NCBI RefSeq assembly: GCF_021155775.2
Contig: NC_060235.2
Span: forward strand, 31,102,607 to 31,166,606
From: Neodiprion pinetum
Taxonomy: Eukaryota > Arthropoda > Insecta > Hymenoptera > Diprionidae
Direction: 5' to 3'
Length of the DNA stretch: 64,000 bases
Below, in pieces: positions 38,063 through 50,600 of the stretch. The translations under genes were made by a program, and so were the position numbers. Within the stretch, counting starts at the first letter, position 1. Each line of letters starts with the position of its first letter. The notes under the pieces were generated by a model. It made no database searches. It saw nothing but the letters and a program-made list of their open reading frames with translations, and was not told where the DNA came from.

Positions 38063-41000
38063 TTCATAAAGTTCTCCGGTAGCTAAGTTACAAATCAGGC
38101 AACCGAATTTTTGGCTATTTCGAAGGTCGCCTGCAGCCTCGCCCTCTCAATGGAGCAGGATTCGGTCGAATTTTGGGGCGATACAAACGCGTCCTTCTCT
38201 GTTTTTTTGGTTTCACCAACCAGCAAACCGACCAGTGCGTTGCAACGGCACAAGCTCTCTCTTTGCCATGATGCTGAAACTGATCTATGAATCGGTATAT
38301 GTCAAGGTTCTAGGATGCTGGTGGCTGAAGAGACAGGATTCGTGTGGAGAACCGCATTGAGTATTCCCAACAGATTACAACGAAATATTAGCGGAAATTA
38401 CCCTTACCTCGGTCCCTGCAGTACCGTCGCTATACTCGTTGTACGGACACGTGCAACGCAGCCCGCTACGTGTTCATCAAAAGGGTTGATTTTTCCATGA
38501 ATATGTATTTGCATATTTTTACGGCCTGAGGCAGCGCTAGTGATACGAGCTCTGGTACGCCCGGTCCACTGCCATATTGTTTGACCTGTGATACGGATGA
38601 ATTAAACTCATTTTGTACACTCTGCACTCACAAGCTGTTAATGAATTGTAATCTACACATCGGTTTACGTAGAAAAGACCATAGTTGAGGCTTTTCTTTT
38701 TTTGGAAATAAAACCCGAATCCACGTTAAAAGTTGCCTCATTACAGAGAAACTGGTCTCGCAAGAGTGTCTGCTTTATGGGTTTTCCATAATTACAATAA
38801 AGTATACGATTTTAATGATAACCTTATTCGTCACCTGGATGAATAAGAGTTGGTACTGTACGTTCAGAAAGAGTCTTATTTACTGTTGGAAAACTCGGAG
38901 TAGGAAAGAGTGATGGGGATAAATAATAAGTTTTCCAACAATAATTCTGAAAGTAAGTATTTTGAATACCATAAACTGTAAGAAATGCCTGAAACGTTAA
39001 TATTCTTAATAAGAACGCATATTGAATTGAAAGGCATTTATATTTTTTGCAACTGGGATTTAAGGGAAATTCTAAAAACTACACGAATAATTGTCAAATA
39101 TGTCTGAACTTTTCCGATATCAGTCTATGACGAGATCCGACTGTACCCGGTACAGCGGAATTCGGCTGCACACAATTAATGAGATAAAAAACTCGAATTA
39201 AAAAATAAAAACCATGACTCGCTGAAATTTTTAAATAAAAAACGCTACTTCACACGTTATCGCGAAACTCTAGTTACAACCACCAAGCAAGAAGATTGGC
39301 AAACAAATTTCGAGTACGTTTATTTGCAAGTTCAAAATGGCCAACCATTAGTCTGTGTTCCGATTTAGATCATTCTTAAAATTTGTTCGCAAGAAGGAAA
39401 TTGACGCTTATCGCTTTGCAAACACAGCAAGAATTCGCCAACACCGCAGCCAGACATCAATCTCGATACTTTTCCTTTAGCAATTGACAAACGAAACTCC
39501 TCAACTTTCTTTGACGTCCTCAAGTCTTTATCTTGCCTCAAAACCTCTCTAATCGACAACACGTAAGATTTTCAGACGTCGCCAGGACTCAAGTGACGAG
39601 CTCTAGCTTATCGGTAACGGCGATGTCCGCCGATGCGGAACGCTAATTGGCTACTTTTGGGTTCCCCCTAGGGTTCGAGAAGCTATTTGTAACGTGTATT
39701 AAAAATGTCATATTGCTGTAAATTACATTGTAATTATGAATGAACAATAAAGAAAGCATTGATAGCAAACGTCTTTCGGTGAAGTCTATGAATGAAACTC
39801 ATCAATGAAAAACAATCATCGCCAATGAAACTCTGAATCGGATTGTCGGGGCCACATTGAATTATACCTACCATTGGCAGAGTGTTATACGCTTACGACC
39901 TCTCAAACAAACCTGGAAACCAATTTCCCATTACGGCCGAACTAATTATAACAGATTGATCAGATTCAACTTGTCATTTCCACTAAAATATTTCATTACT
40001 ACCTCAAGTGGCTGAAAGTGAGTACCTTGCGATAGAATGATCGGTTTACCTGTGAAACTTGGTAAACTCTAGTTTACACGTACTAAGCACGCGAACAAAA
40101 TACCAAAAGATACGCAGGTTGAAATGACGCACGGTTACAAAAAAGCTCTTTGGCGATGAAAATTTTTTATCAAAACCTCGAGGCAGAGATTCGCATTGAT
40201 CTGAATCGAAAATTTTCAAAACCATAACGTTGAAATGCTGGATTTTTCCAACGTTTTTTGGCTCAAAGTGAAATTGAAATCGAGGTCTGATCAAAAGCTT
40301 AATTTATACTCGTCTACACTCGTCGATATTGAGTTACGAATTACATCCCCATGCTTGTTGCCTACCCTTTACTTTGCCAGGCAATTTGTCACGATGGAAA
40401 CTGGTGCGCGAGGCTTTAATAACACCCCTATACCTACGACCGCGTTGTTTCGATGTACGCGCAATCTTTGTTCGACGTGTGACTATACCACGACATTTAT
40501 TTATTCGTGCCGGCAGGCACGAATAGCCGCGTGCTTATTCCCTCGGAGAATTGACAGGTTGAAGAGAAAAGAGAAAAAAGAAAATGTCGCAAGAAAATAG
40601 GCGGCAAAATAGAATCTATCAGACTTTTTCTCAGATCAATCTATTTTCGAACCCCGGGTGAGGTGAGCTTCGATTCCGGCATCGTTTGATCAGATTGATC
40701 GTTCAACAGAATTTAAATCCGAAGTGTTCAAGGTATCAATTTCGATGTATAGCATACGTATATACATATATGCGATCGGCGAAGAGCTCTCAAGAAGTTG
40801 ATCGCACCCTCACGTTATTTCGCGTGGGTTTTTCGCGGGTTGGCCAGTTCCCCGAAGTAGTTCAGGGCACAGGGCCGCGCTGTATTATTCCATTGTTATT
40901 GCGACACAAAGCCCATTGTTCGATTCGTTAAAACGAAGAGAACGCCACAAGTGCGATTCGGGGGATGAAAACGCTATCACGTTAACTCACCATATCCGGT

Positions 41001-41674
41001 CCTGCAGTAACCTTCGGTAGGAGTAAGCGTCGGATTCTCGGTCGGACTTGAGCATGAATCAACAGACGATTCGAGCAGGAGCGGCGAGGCACGCGGGTAA
41101 CGCAATCAGTGTTCCATTATAAGGGCGGTTCTTGCGAACGCATTTCATTACTCGGGGGTAGTTTGGGGTTAATTTAAAATGGGTTAATCCAAGTTGGGTG
41201 GATGGTGCGCCCGCTGGCTCTGCGTTCCGTAATACGATTGAGGCATGGCTGCCCCCTTCCGCCCTCTTCGAACCGAGTCCAATGGGCTCGACATCTGCCG
41301 GTAATAGCCGGCGCCAACCCTTTGGCCGAAATCACCGAGGAACGGATGGAGCGACCGACGAGCGGACAAACCGGCCCTAGGTGAAAGGGCCAATGCGCGC
41401 TCCAACTTCCCCGTAACTATCGGTTCCGTAACTTTACCCGTTTAATTTCAATGCGTTATTATTGAGCGGGGCGGACTTAGCGGGCCCGCCCGCGGTTATG
41501 CCTCGAGACGTTATTATTGCCTCGATCGGGGTCATTGCGAATATGGCCGTTACGCGTGCGATAAATATCGACGTACTGCCTGCGGATCCTTTGTTCGATG
41601 CGTCTTTTGGCTGGCGATAATCGTCGAGCTTGCCAGGGTGTGCGGATTATCGTCGCCATTCCGAAAGCTCAACT

Positions 41675-41697
41675 GAGTTCGAGTTCGAGTTCGAGTA
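41675..41697. repeat. (GAGTTC)n microsatellite
   Basis: The hexamer GAGTTC is repeated nearly four times. Confidence 0.85.
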
Positions 41698-44600
41698 GTA
41701 CATTGAAAAGAACCTTCTCGATCTTGCTTGGCGACGTTCTTTCACGAAGTGACCTATCCGAACAGCTGGTGTGAATGCGACGAGGTCCGTTTTACGACGA
41801 GGTTACTGTATTTCAATCGGTCAATTGACCGTGATTTCCACCCAGTGTTTTGGATCGTGCGATCGATCGGATATAAAACAGCTGCTAGTTAAATGTCCAA
41901 TTAGGGTAGTGTCATTCCCTTCGTGGAATTCATCTTCCCGAACGATCTAATGTCAACATATGTGCGAAGCGGAAAAGTTTGTATAATTGTTGTAGTTAAG
42001 GTGACAGGAATTCACCCCCATAATATCAACTGGAAGTTGAATTTACGATTTATTTGGCTAAGAAACACTGATGGGAACTGGTCTATTAGTTTCCATTAGG
42101 ATTCCGTGCCACGTGTAGAGAAGTAGGTACCCACACGCGGCTGTTCTTGGTTGCTTATAAATCACAAAACTTTCGAGGAAGGGCCCCTCGTTTACAAAAG
42201 TAATTAATGAATACAATGCAACAAACATGAAGTATGTATACAAGCAACGTGAACTACTTGACTTTCGACCCCTCGTGATGAGTGTGCGGGCACGAACCAG
42301 TGTATGCATACATTCACTACCTTGAGGACAAGTTACGCGATGGATTTCCACATAATGTCTGGAGATATTCAGCCCAAATGTAATTCATGTTTAATTTCTG
42401 TAATACATTTCGACCAAGTTTCGAGACTTTTGCACAATTATAAAATATGCCTGCCTTGACTCGTTTACGCTAAATTAATTCAGTTGGGTAATATTCGCCC
42501 GGTTATTCAGGGTTGGATACATTAATTGTGCCGTAGGTTTAAATCAAAGCGACCTAATTTCGTAGTAGTGATAAATTATTGTCTCTGGCTCAATTTTGGC
42601 TTTAGCCCGCAAATGCATATTTCTCATGAAGTATTATACAATATACAGTAATAACCTCGGAACATCGCGAGTCGCCTACCAATTTCAAGATAATTTGACA
42701 TTCTATAAGAAAACAAGCGTTAAACATTCACGAGAATTTTTACACCGCTCGTAAAAATAAAGCATAAAAATTTCCACCCTCCGTCCCTCGGCCTGGTTTC
42801 AGAATGGCAGTAAACGCTTTCAGTTTCTTACCTTTTAATATCTATAAAAATGTTACGATAATATTCAAATTTTCAATGACTCTTGGGGAACAGTTACGTA
42901 GACAAAAAGTTTTCAACGATCCTGAATCGTAAATACATTCCTGACAGCTGGAGCAATTCGACGTTAAGCATTAGAACTTTCCTGATCCACATTTGATAAC
43001 TGAACGCAAGTGCAGGGGATAAAGAATAGTCTGGGAAAAATATTAATCAGATTCTTTTCACGCGTTTACTTTTCTCAATCAGCGTAATTGCGCTTAGGGT
43101 ACTTTTGCGCATATGAAAAGAGTCCAGATCTGTATCCGTGGGGGTAACTGACGATGGACTCACTTTCGCAGTATCCGAATCTTGGCTGCATAAATATGTA
43201 CCGACGCTTTCGCGGACGGCATGTTACACGTCAAGTTTTCACAAAGGGTCTCGTCTCCGGTGGGACTCTTCCCCCCCTCTTTTTCCGCCCTTCGAGTTAT
43301 CCGGCCCACATCCCGCTCCCGATTCCGTGGCAAGTTTTTCCAACACTCTCTGGAGACACCCTGTTTTACCCGTCTTCGAGACCCGATTCTCACCCCCGTC
43401 GTGACTCTGCACTACAAGGTGGATGCGTTGCGTGTCTGCACGTCGAAGCTCCGCTCCTAGACGGTACAGTAGTCATCAGGAAGAATGCCGAGCCTTCGCA
43501 GCCCCGAGGGAGTCCACGTCTCTTTCTTTCTGGGCACTTCATCCCGGGAAAATTCCCCCCTCCCGCCTCCCTGCCCCCACACACAAACACACACCGTTCA
43601 TCGTTCTTCGGTCGTTTTTTTTCTATCTAATCTCCAGTGCTTTGTGATCCTTCAGATTTTACCCCCGTTTCGTAGTCGAAGACCTTATACCGGATATTCC
43701 ATTGGGAGTCTCGACAAGGCGTCAAGCGTTCAGATTCCTTGTCCTGATATGTATAGAATACACGTAAATATATATAACGTGCGCTGTTGGCGACCAGAGT
43801 TTCTTTGCAAATTTCATTAGATACAAGTTTTCGTCACATTTCCAGACGACCATGAAATATGCACCACACAAGATGTCCTTTTCATTCAAAACTTGCCACG
43901 TATTCCAATATCAGAGACTCTTCAAAGCTGGGAATGGCGGGCCAAGGAATACTCCATACCTGTCCGACTAGCCGTTTTCCTGTTTCATGGAGTCCAGAGG
44001 GAAGCGGGAGGAATTGCCATCGTCGCGCCTCCCGCATCGTCGATTTCATGCGTTGCGTGCCAGGAATGCTTTCGACTCCTTCTCTTTGATCTCGGATCGA
44101 GGCCATCCAAGGATCGGAAACGCACACATCGGGAATCCTGTATTGGTTGAGCGGGTAGGATTGGCGTCAGAAGCGACGTCCAGCGCGTATAAACGATGCC
44201 TTCGGCTCAACTTATCTGATTCTACTGTACGTATCGATTTCAGAACCGTTGCGTGGAGAAACTTCCGGTACCGTCGCGCGTTCTGATATCACGCTTGCTT
44301 TCTACCTGAACTCCAATTGTTACTGTGAGCGACGAACCGAAATTAGACGCTCCGTCACACAGCATCGACATGAAATGATGCCCGAAGAAAATGTCGAGGC
44401 ATGGAATCATTTTCTACTATAAGTTTTCCGTACCTAAGCTCCGAGTCACTGGCTTCAATATTGTTTTCAATTGATTCTTTTCAGCATCACAATCCCGCAG
44501 AATTCATACAGGGTTGCGTTCGCAGAAAACTACGGCTATAATGACTTCACTATAGCACCTGTAATTTAATTACATGTATGTACATCGCATGTTTTCTTTC

Positions 44601-47498
44601 ACCTGATTTAAAATGATGCAGACACTCATCCTACGGGTCACATACAAACAGCAGTCTTTTATAACTGTAGTTATCGTTTTCCTTCGACTTTATACTTTTT
44701 GAACCTTTTGTGTCTAATGTGAGATTATAGCTTCGTTCAGTCTGATGCCTTTGATTTTCAGGAATTGTGTTCAAAAACTCGCAGAAGCAGGGTTGAAGCG
44801 AAGGAGTTTGAGAAGCATTTGAGTCTGTTCGACAATTTCGGATTCGAGTAATAACAGGTATAATATAAATGATCTTTCCCTCACGTATCATTTTGTGAAG
44901 AAAAGAGTAGTTATATTCGAAGTAAAGATCACGTTACTTTAGGTTTCCTCAGTATACTCACGTAATTTTGAAAGAACAAATATGGAAAAATGCACGATCA
45001 AGTTATCGTCTAGCTAGAGTGGGGAAATTATAACAAAACATATACTTTCTCGAATACTTATTTTATGGCGTATTTCAAGATGAATATTTTAGAAAGGAAA
45101 TTGCGAGCTTTCGGATAAGATATTTTGAATATGGTAGTGATTTTTCATCGCAAGGCATCTGATGACCAAGGAAATGCTTCTCGTCTGTGCAAAATCGATG
45201 AATTAATTACCCTTTAGATTCACGGAATCCAGTAAAGTCAATCTGATTATCCGAATCAGTATAGCAGCAGGACTGTATAATATATAAAGGATAAATCAGT
45301 GATCACATCAACTAAAAAGAATTCATAGTAAGCACACGGTAGCGTGCACGCAAAAGAGAGGCTAATACTTCCGGGGAAACGGACACTGCTGTCGACCAAT
45401 ATGTATAGCATGAAACGGTGCAATTTGCCGCTATCGAATTCCTTTGCCATTTTGAGCAGTAAACCGAATCATATTATTTCCAATATTGCCCTTGTTACGA
45501 TTACATAGATATTGAATTCTTATAGCGATTATTAAAGTTGCAATTGCAGAAGTATGGGACTGCCCTTTAACAGCCTCCTTTCAACGAGGGCAGCAACGGT
45601 TACGGGGCAATAAACCTTTACGGGGTGAGTCGCTATGCCGCCATGGCTTCACTTTTTATGTACATAGGAAAATAGAATTTATTTTTACTGGTCAGATGTA
45701 ATACAATGGATCATTTAATTTGGTAAATACTTGCGGCATGAAACGGTTATGTTGAGATTCCAGTTTCATGTCAGTTTTATGGCGGAGTTCCTGACCTCGT
45801 AAGGGATAGCCTAATTCTATGAATTTGGTTTTTTTTTACTCTTATTTATTACTGACTCCTAATTTCATTTTTTGTAACTATGTTTCAAAGAAATACTCCT
45901 TCATCGAAGAAAAGATTTCTGTGTGATCGAAATAGTGGCGATCAATTCACAGGTTTTCTTCTCTAACCCCTGAAAATCTCGGTATCGATAATGGTTAAAA
46001 TATTAAATTACACATAAAAAAAGATCTAGTGAGGACTTCCCGGATTTAAATCACTTGGAATCATTCTTCGTCAAGTCTCTTCGAGATACTTTCGATTGCT
46101 TAAATTTACATGATACGAATAGAAATTTACTATTAGTGGTTCTTTCAATAATCGTTGAACCCAAAAAAGTTTGTGGAAAATAAATTCATCTACCAAGAAT
46201 TAAAGGCATCAATAGTAATAATTAAAACCGGATCATCATCGATAATACCTGCCACATTTTGCGATATTTTCCCTCTGGACCGCTAGTACGAAACGAGAAA
46301 AACAGATTGCAATGAGTTTTTCGTGAGGGATATATCGATCCAAATGTTCAATTCCATCCGAATCGAAATTTCCGAAGTGGCCTTCAATATTCTATTGGAA
46401 GTTAATCGGTTTGAGTGCAGCTAAGTGCCGGGTACCTCATACCATGCCGATTGCAGCGCTTGGCCAGAGGGTGGCACAATCGTCTAAATCTATAACTTAG
46501 TCGCTGTGGTTGTCCCTGGAGTTATATACGGATTCCATTATTAAATACGATGACCAATGCGAGGTGGGCGGCAACTTCGTTCAATTATATCACTTCTCGA
46601 AATGATTCGACCCGGCAGCGCGCCAACCTTTCCTTGGCCACACTATTGGGCCAGTTGGCGGCCGACGGCATTGGTGTCCCCAAAATATAATTCGTTATTG
46701 CTCCCAAAGGGTTTGGCCACGTTCTATCTCGACAAATTCCGGGTCAACCTAACTCGGAATTATATTACACTCCTCGCCACTTATGGTAAGCTAGACGCGC
46801 CGTTACAACACCCTCGACAAGCATCCCTTGAATTTACTGTCGGCTTGCCACGTTTAAACATTTCTAATATCCCTGAAATTTTTCAACAAATGAACAAGTG
46901 AAAACGTCTCAGAGGGACTTTTTTGCGACCTGATACTTGAACTTGAATTCATTTTTCAATCACGTCGATTTTTCTTCTAGCTATAAATTACGTAGTAAGT
47001 AAAGGAGGTGGCTGCAACTTCAGTAGCAGCACATCTTCATTCTTTACGAAGAAGGATGTAAGAGTGTTTGAAAAGAAATTCGCGGCAGAAGTACTTTAAG
47101 TTTTCCGCGGTGTCGAGCTCAAGGCTTTAGAAAATATAACCAGCTTTCGACAGTCTTAGAGAAAACCGCGTCAAGATTTTCTCCGAGCTTCGCATATTTC
47201 TTTATTCATATTCACGTGTATACAGAGTTCAGGACTTCATAAAATTCTTCAACTACAAACTGTAAGCCTTATGTTCTGGCAGTACCTATTTCAAGGTGTG
47301 AGAGAGCTGTAAAGTACTCTGTACGTGATTCATGTGTAAGGATTTACTGTGAGACGGACACTAAAGTATAAGAGAAGTTGGTCTATCAAAAGTAATTATC
47401 TTATCAAGTCAAGTAGGTACAATTTTATACGTCGTTTCATGCTTCGATCAGCTAATACGGAAAATTTTTTTGTGACGGCAGACCTGAATAGAGAGGAT

Positions 47499-47532
47499 AA
47501 AGAGAAAAAGAGAGAGACACAGAGAGACAGAG
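47499..47532 (+). repeat. GA-rich simple repeat
   Basis: AAAGAGAAAAAGAGAGAGAC, then ACAGAGAGACAGAGGG. A purine-rich low-complexity run. Confidence 0.8.
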
Positions 47533-49479
47533 GGTAAGCCAGGAGAGGGCGATGGAGTCTAACCCTCTGATAAACAGCCAAAGGGGTAACCACCCTCCAC
47601 GTCAAAATACGGTTGATGGTTGATAGCTGTTATCAATAGATGATTGAGTATAGCTGCCATAGAGGGACCCTCCCGCGTGTTCAAAATCACCCCGTACCCG
47701 CAAATGCACATTTCGTGTGATATTTCAACGGTGTTTTTATCGTGCATTTCACCCTGTCCGAAGACGAAGCAAATGTATCTCGAATTCAATCTTATTGTCA
47801 GCACTCGACTTCGTATACTCGTGAGTTTCTCTTATCTATACTGTTCTTCCAGCGAAAATTTTTGTCGCCTCGAGAAATCGAGATATCTTCGTATTCAGCC
47901 GCCCGGTTTCGTGAGTTTTGGCTCCGAATTTTATCAGTCACGCGTCACCCTTACTCGACCTATTATCGTGCCTGTTCCTATGTCACGCATTGTCAAGGAA
48001 AAGCGAGTTTAAATGGTTATCTCGAGCAAAATTACAATTTCCGGAGGTTACGCGAGACAGAGAAACATACATGAAGCGATAAGGTGACATACATGTACAG
48101 TCTCAAAGCTTACGTTTCTCTAAACCAGTAGCACGAATTTAATTTTAGGAATTCGAGTCTGACCTTGACAAAAGCTTCAGGCGGTACGTACAGGCGGGTG
48201 GTAATTTCAACAGGACGAAATGAAGTACGGGCAAAGTTTTGCCCCGATATACCTTGCTTGTCGAGCTATACGCAGCCCCGCAATTTGGTGGAGATCAAAA
48301 CCGCGTTATGACGGCGCTGAATTGCACGTTTATAATCAGCTTTCGAGCTGTTTTTATATTTCTCTGAAATTTCAACCGTACCTACTTTGATATTATGCTG
48401 AACTCAAGAGTCTGCCCTCCACGTATGCCAGACACGTCCCACACTTGAGAGGTCTGAGCTTAGTATTCAATATCTCAAAACAATCCCTGGGGCAAGGGGC
48501 ATAGTGGGCATACCGTTGCAAGGGTGGAACATTAGGGGCTCAAGGGGGAAGATGATATACATCCTACTCCTACTTCATACTGAAACAAGCACAAAATCGT
48601 TAGTTGCACTTGGCTCTATCCTGTCATCCGATTCCTCTAGCTTCTCGATAGTGTTGTGAAAAAATAGCATAAGTTAAAATCAGTCGTTTTGACCTACAAA
48701 AGGATTTATGAGTACGAGCGCAACTATTCTTCAGTTGAGTGGTCTTATTCGACAGAAATTTTTTACGTAGTTGCAATTCAGAACGTTTTTCGAACGATTA
48801 TTTCAATTTTTCTCCATTTACAGGCCACTTTTTTTAATTGGTAAGGGACTATTGTAATTACTCGTTTTTTTTGTGAAAATAAAAGAAAAAAAAGAGACGC
48901 GAATTCGATGGACAGGCTTACAAGACAATATTAAGAGAACGATAATAAATACGAGTTTGACTCTCTGTTGAATAAATTAAAGATAAATAACATATAAATG
49001 AAATATAAATAAAATGTATGTAAAATAGTCGACAAAATTGTAAAGATAAAATAGTATAGATAAAATAGTTCGAATAAACAGATTGATAAATGGTAAAAAA
49101 CAAAAGCGTACACATAAAAAAAAGATCAAAACTTATTCATTCACACATCCAAACACTGACACAATTTAAAAATACGCTTTCAATACACAAGACGTTAAAA
49201 TTAACTGGTCCCTTGTCTTTGTCGTCGAATACCGTTGCACCAGATGAATCACTTGCCAATCCGGGTATTATACTCTTCTCCACTCTCGTTTGATGGATGC
49301 TTAGAAATCTTGTGTTCACCTTCAGGTTGCGTCGTTTATTCACGTTGAGATGGGAGATGAGAACAGCAGGGATCGTAACGACGTCGAAAATTCAGTGAAC
49401 TGGTACTGTGTATTTGGAACTTTGGAAAATCTTAAAATTGACTTGGTTTTCGACTTCTACGGAGTAGTATGATTGTCGG

Positions 49480-50600
49480 GCCGTACGGGTTGGTGTCTTT
49501 CCGCAGAGTCTTCGAAACGTTCAACCGTTTCTCCCGCCTGACGCCTGGATCGGGATGGCTGTGTCCAGCAAAACTTCGCGGGCATTTCGAATTTAGAATA
49601 TCGTTACACTATTGACAATAAATTATGAAAATTATTAATATCAAGCGAACCGTTGATGGCATGCGTTAGTGACAGACCTCACAGCCGGGTACTACTAGTA
49701 CCCAAATTTACTTTTGTACTAGCTATAGGTCTCACCGTCACCCGTCTCGATAGACTCAAAACAATAATAGTGGGTTCGGGGTCGATTTAACGATTAATAA
49801 TATGGCCACCAGATACGAAACTGCACTTCAGGGTTTATTGGACAAGCTTTACATTCATTCAATCAGTAATTATTCAACGCTTGTGTAAACTTGGGTAACT
49901 TTCTAACGGTTATCCGTTCAACACGGGTCTCGTCGCGAGCAGAACCGGAGTAGGCCCTAGGATGACGTGTACCATCTCACCCGAAATCATCGGTCAGTAC
50001 CTGTACTGTTCTAACCGGGGGCTGCAGGCCCCGCCGGTTTCCCGACACGGAAACCACTCCGGGGTAGCTTAGCTACCCCAGCAAGGCCAGCCCACGCGGC
50101 TACACCAATTTTGTGTGATTTGTTATTTATTTTCAAGTGTTGATGACTGTAATAACCACGTTCGTTTCCCAACGTGTCAACCACCGCGGTTCCAACCCTC
50201 AATCATGAGGCCCCGGGAAGGCCAGCGCGAGAATTCCCAACCGGCTCTACCCAGTTCTGCTCTCGCATTTACTTACTTGACCACAAGTACATTAGAAACA
50301 CGATCCAACGTCATTTAATAATCAAATCAATCATTATGAGCCTCGATTCGTCGAGTTAATAGCCCCATGTTCACACAGTTCATTGTATCACTCTCGTACA
50401 CATAACGCGCTACTGTCAACAAGACTCACGTGTTTTCTCTTCCGAGTTTCGACTAATACTGATCTGGTTTTGGATTCTTCTCCAAATTCTCCTCTCGCTT
50501 GCTCTCGCGGAGATTTTGAGAACTTTAGACTATATTGTCTTGTCGACCACTCGCCGTAGTGTGCGTGAGATTAGCGTACTTGGATTCATTCACACACACA
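49480..50600 (-). mobile_element. Hairpin-rich segment, possible LTR-derived remnant
   Basis: This segment is more GC-rich and structured than its flanks. It holds a near-perfect palindrome GGGTACTACTAGTACCC at 49688-49704, an inverted pair around it (GTGACAGACCT / AGGTCTCACCGTCAC), a GC hairpin around 50013-50042 (AACCGG...CCGGTT enclosing GGGGCTGCAGGCCCC) and GGGGTAGCTTAGCTACCCC at about 50062-50080. On the minus strand an AATAAA near 49841 is followed by a pyrimidine/purine-structured region. These traits resemble the R-U5 part and leader of an LTR retroelement, but I could not find both ends, a target duplication or coding sequence. The reading is tentative. Confidence 0.25.

Larger units (their letters stand above)
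38064..49480. other. Non-coding stretch, no gene recognised
   Basis: No convincing gene is seen. GC-richer patches at about 41.1-41.7 kb and 43.1-44.2 kb produce overlapping open frames on both strands and should not be read as exons. The patch at 43.2-43.6 kb is pyrimidine-rich and includes a CA-rich stretch near 43578-43597. GAGTTC repeats lie at 41675-41697, and a GA-rich stretch at 47499-47532. From 48880 to 49140 the sequence is A-rich with many ATAAA-like repeats. Confidence 0.55.
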
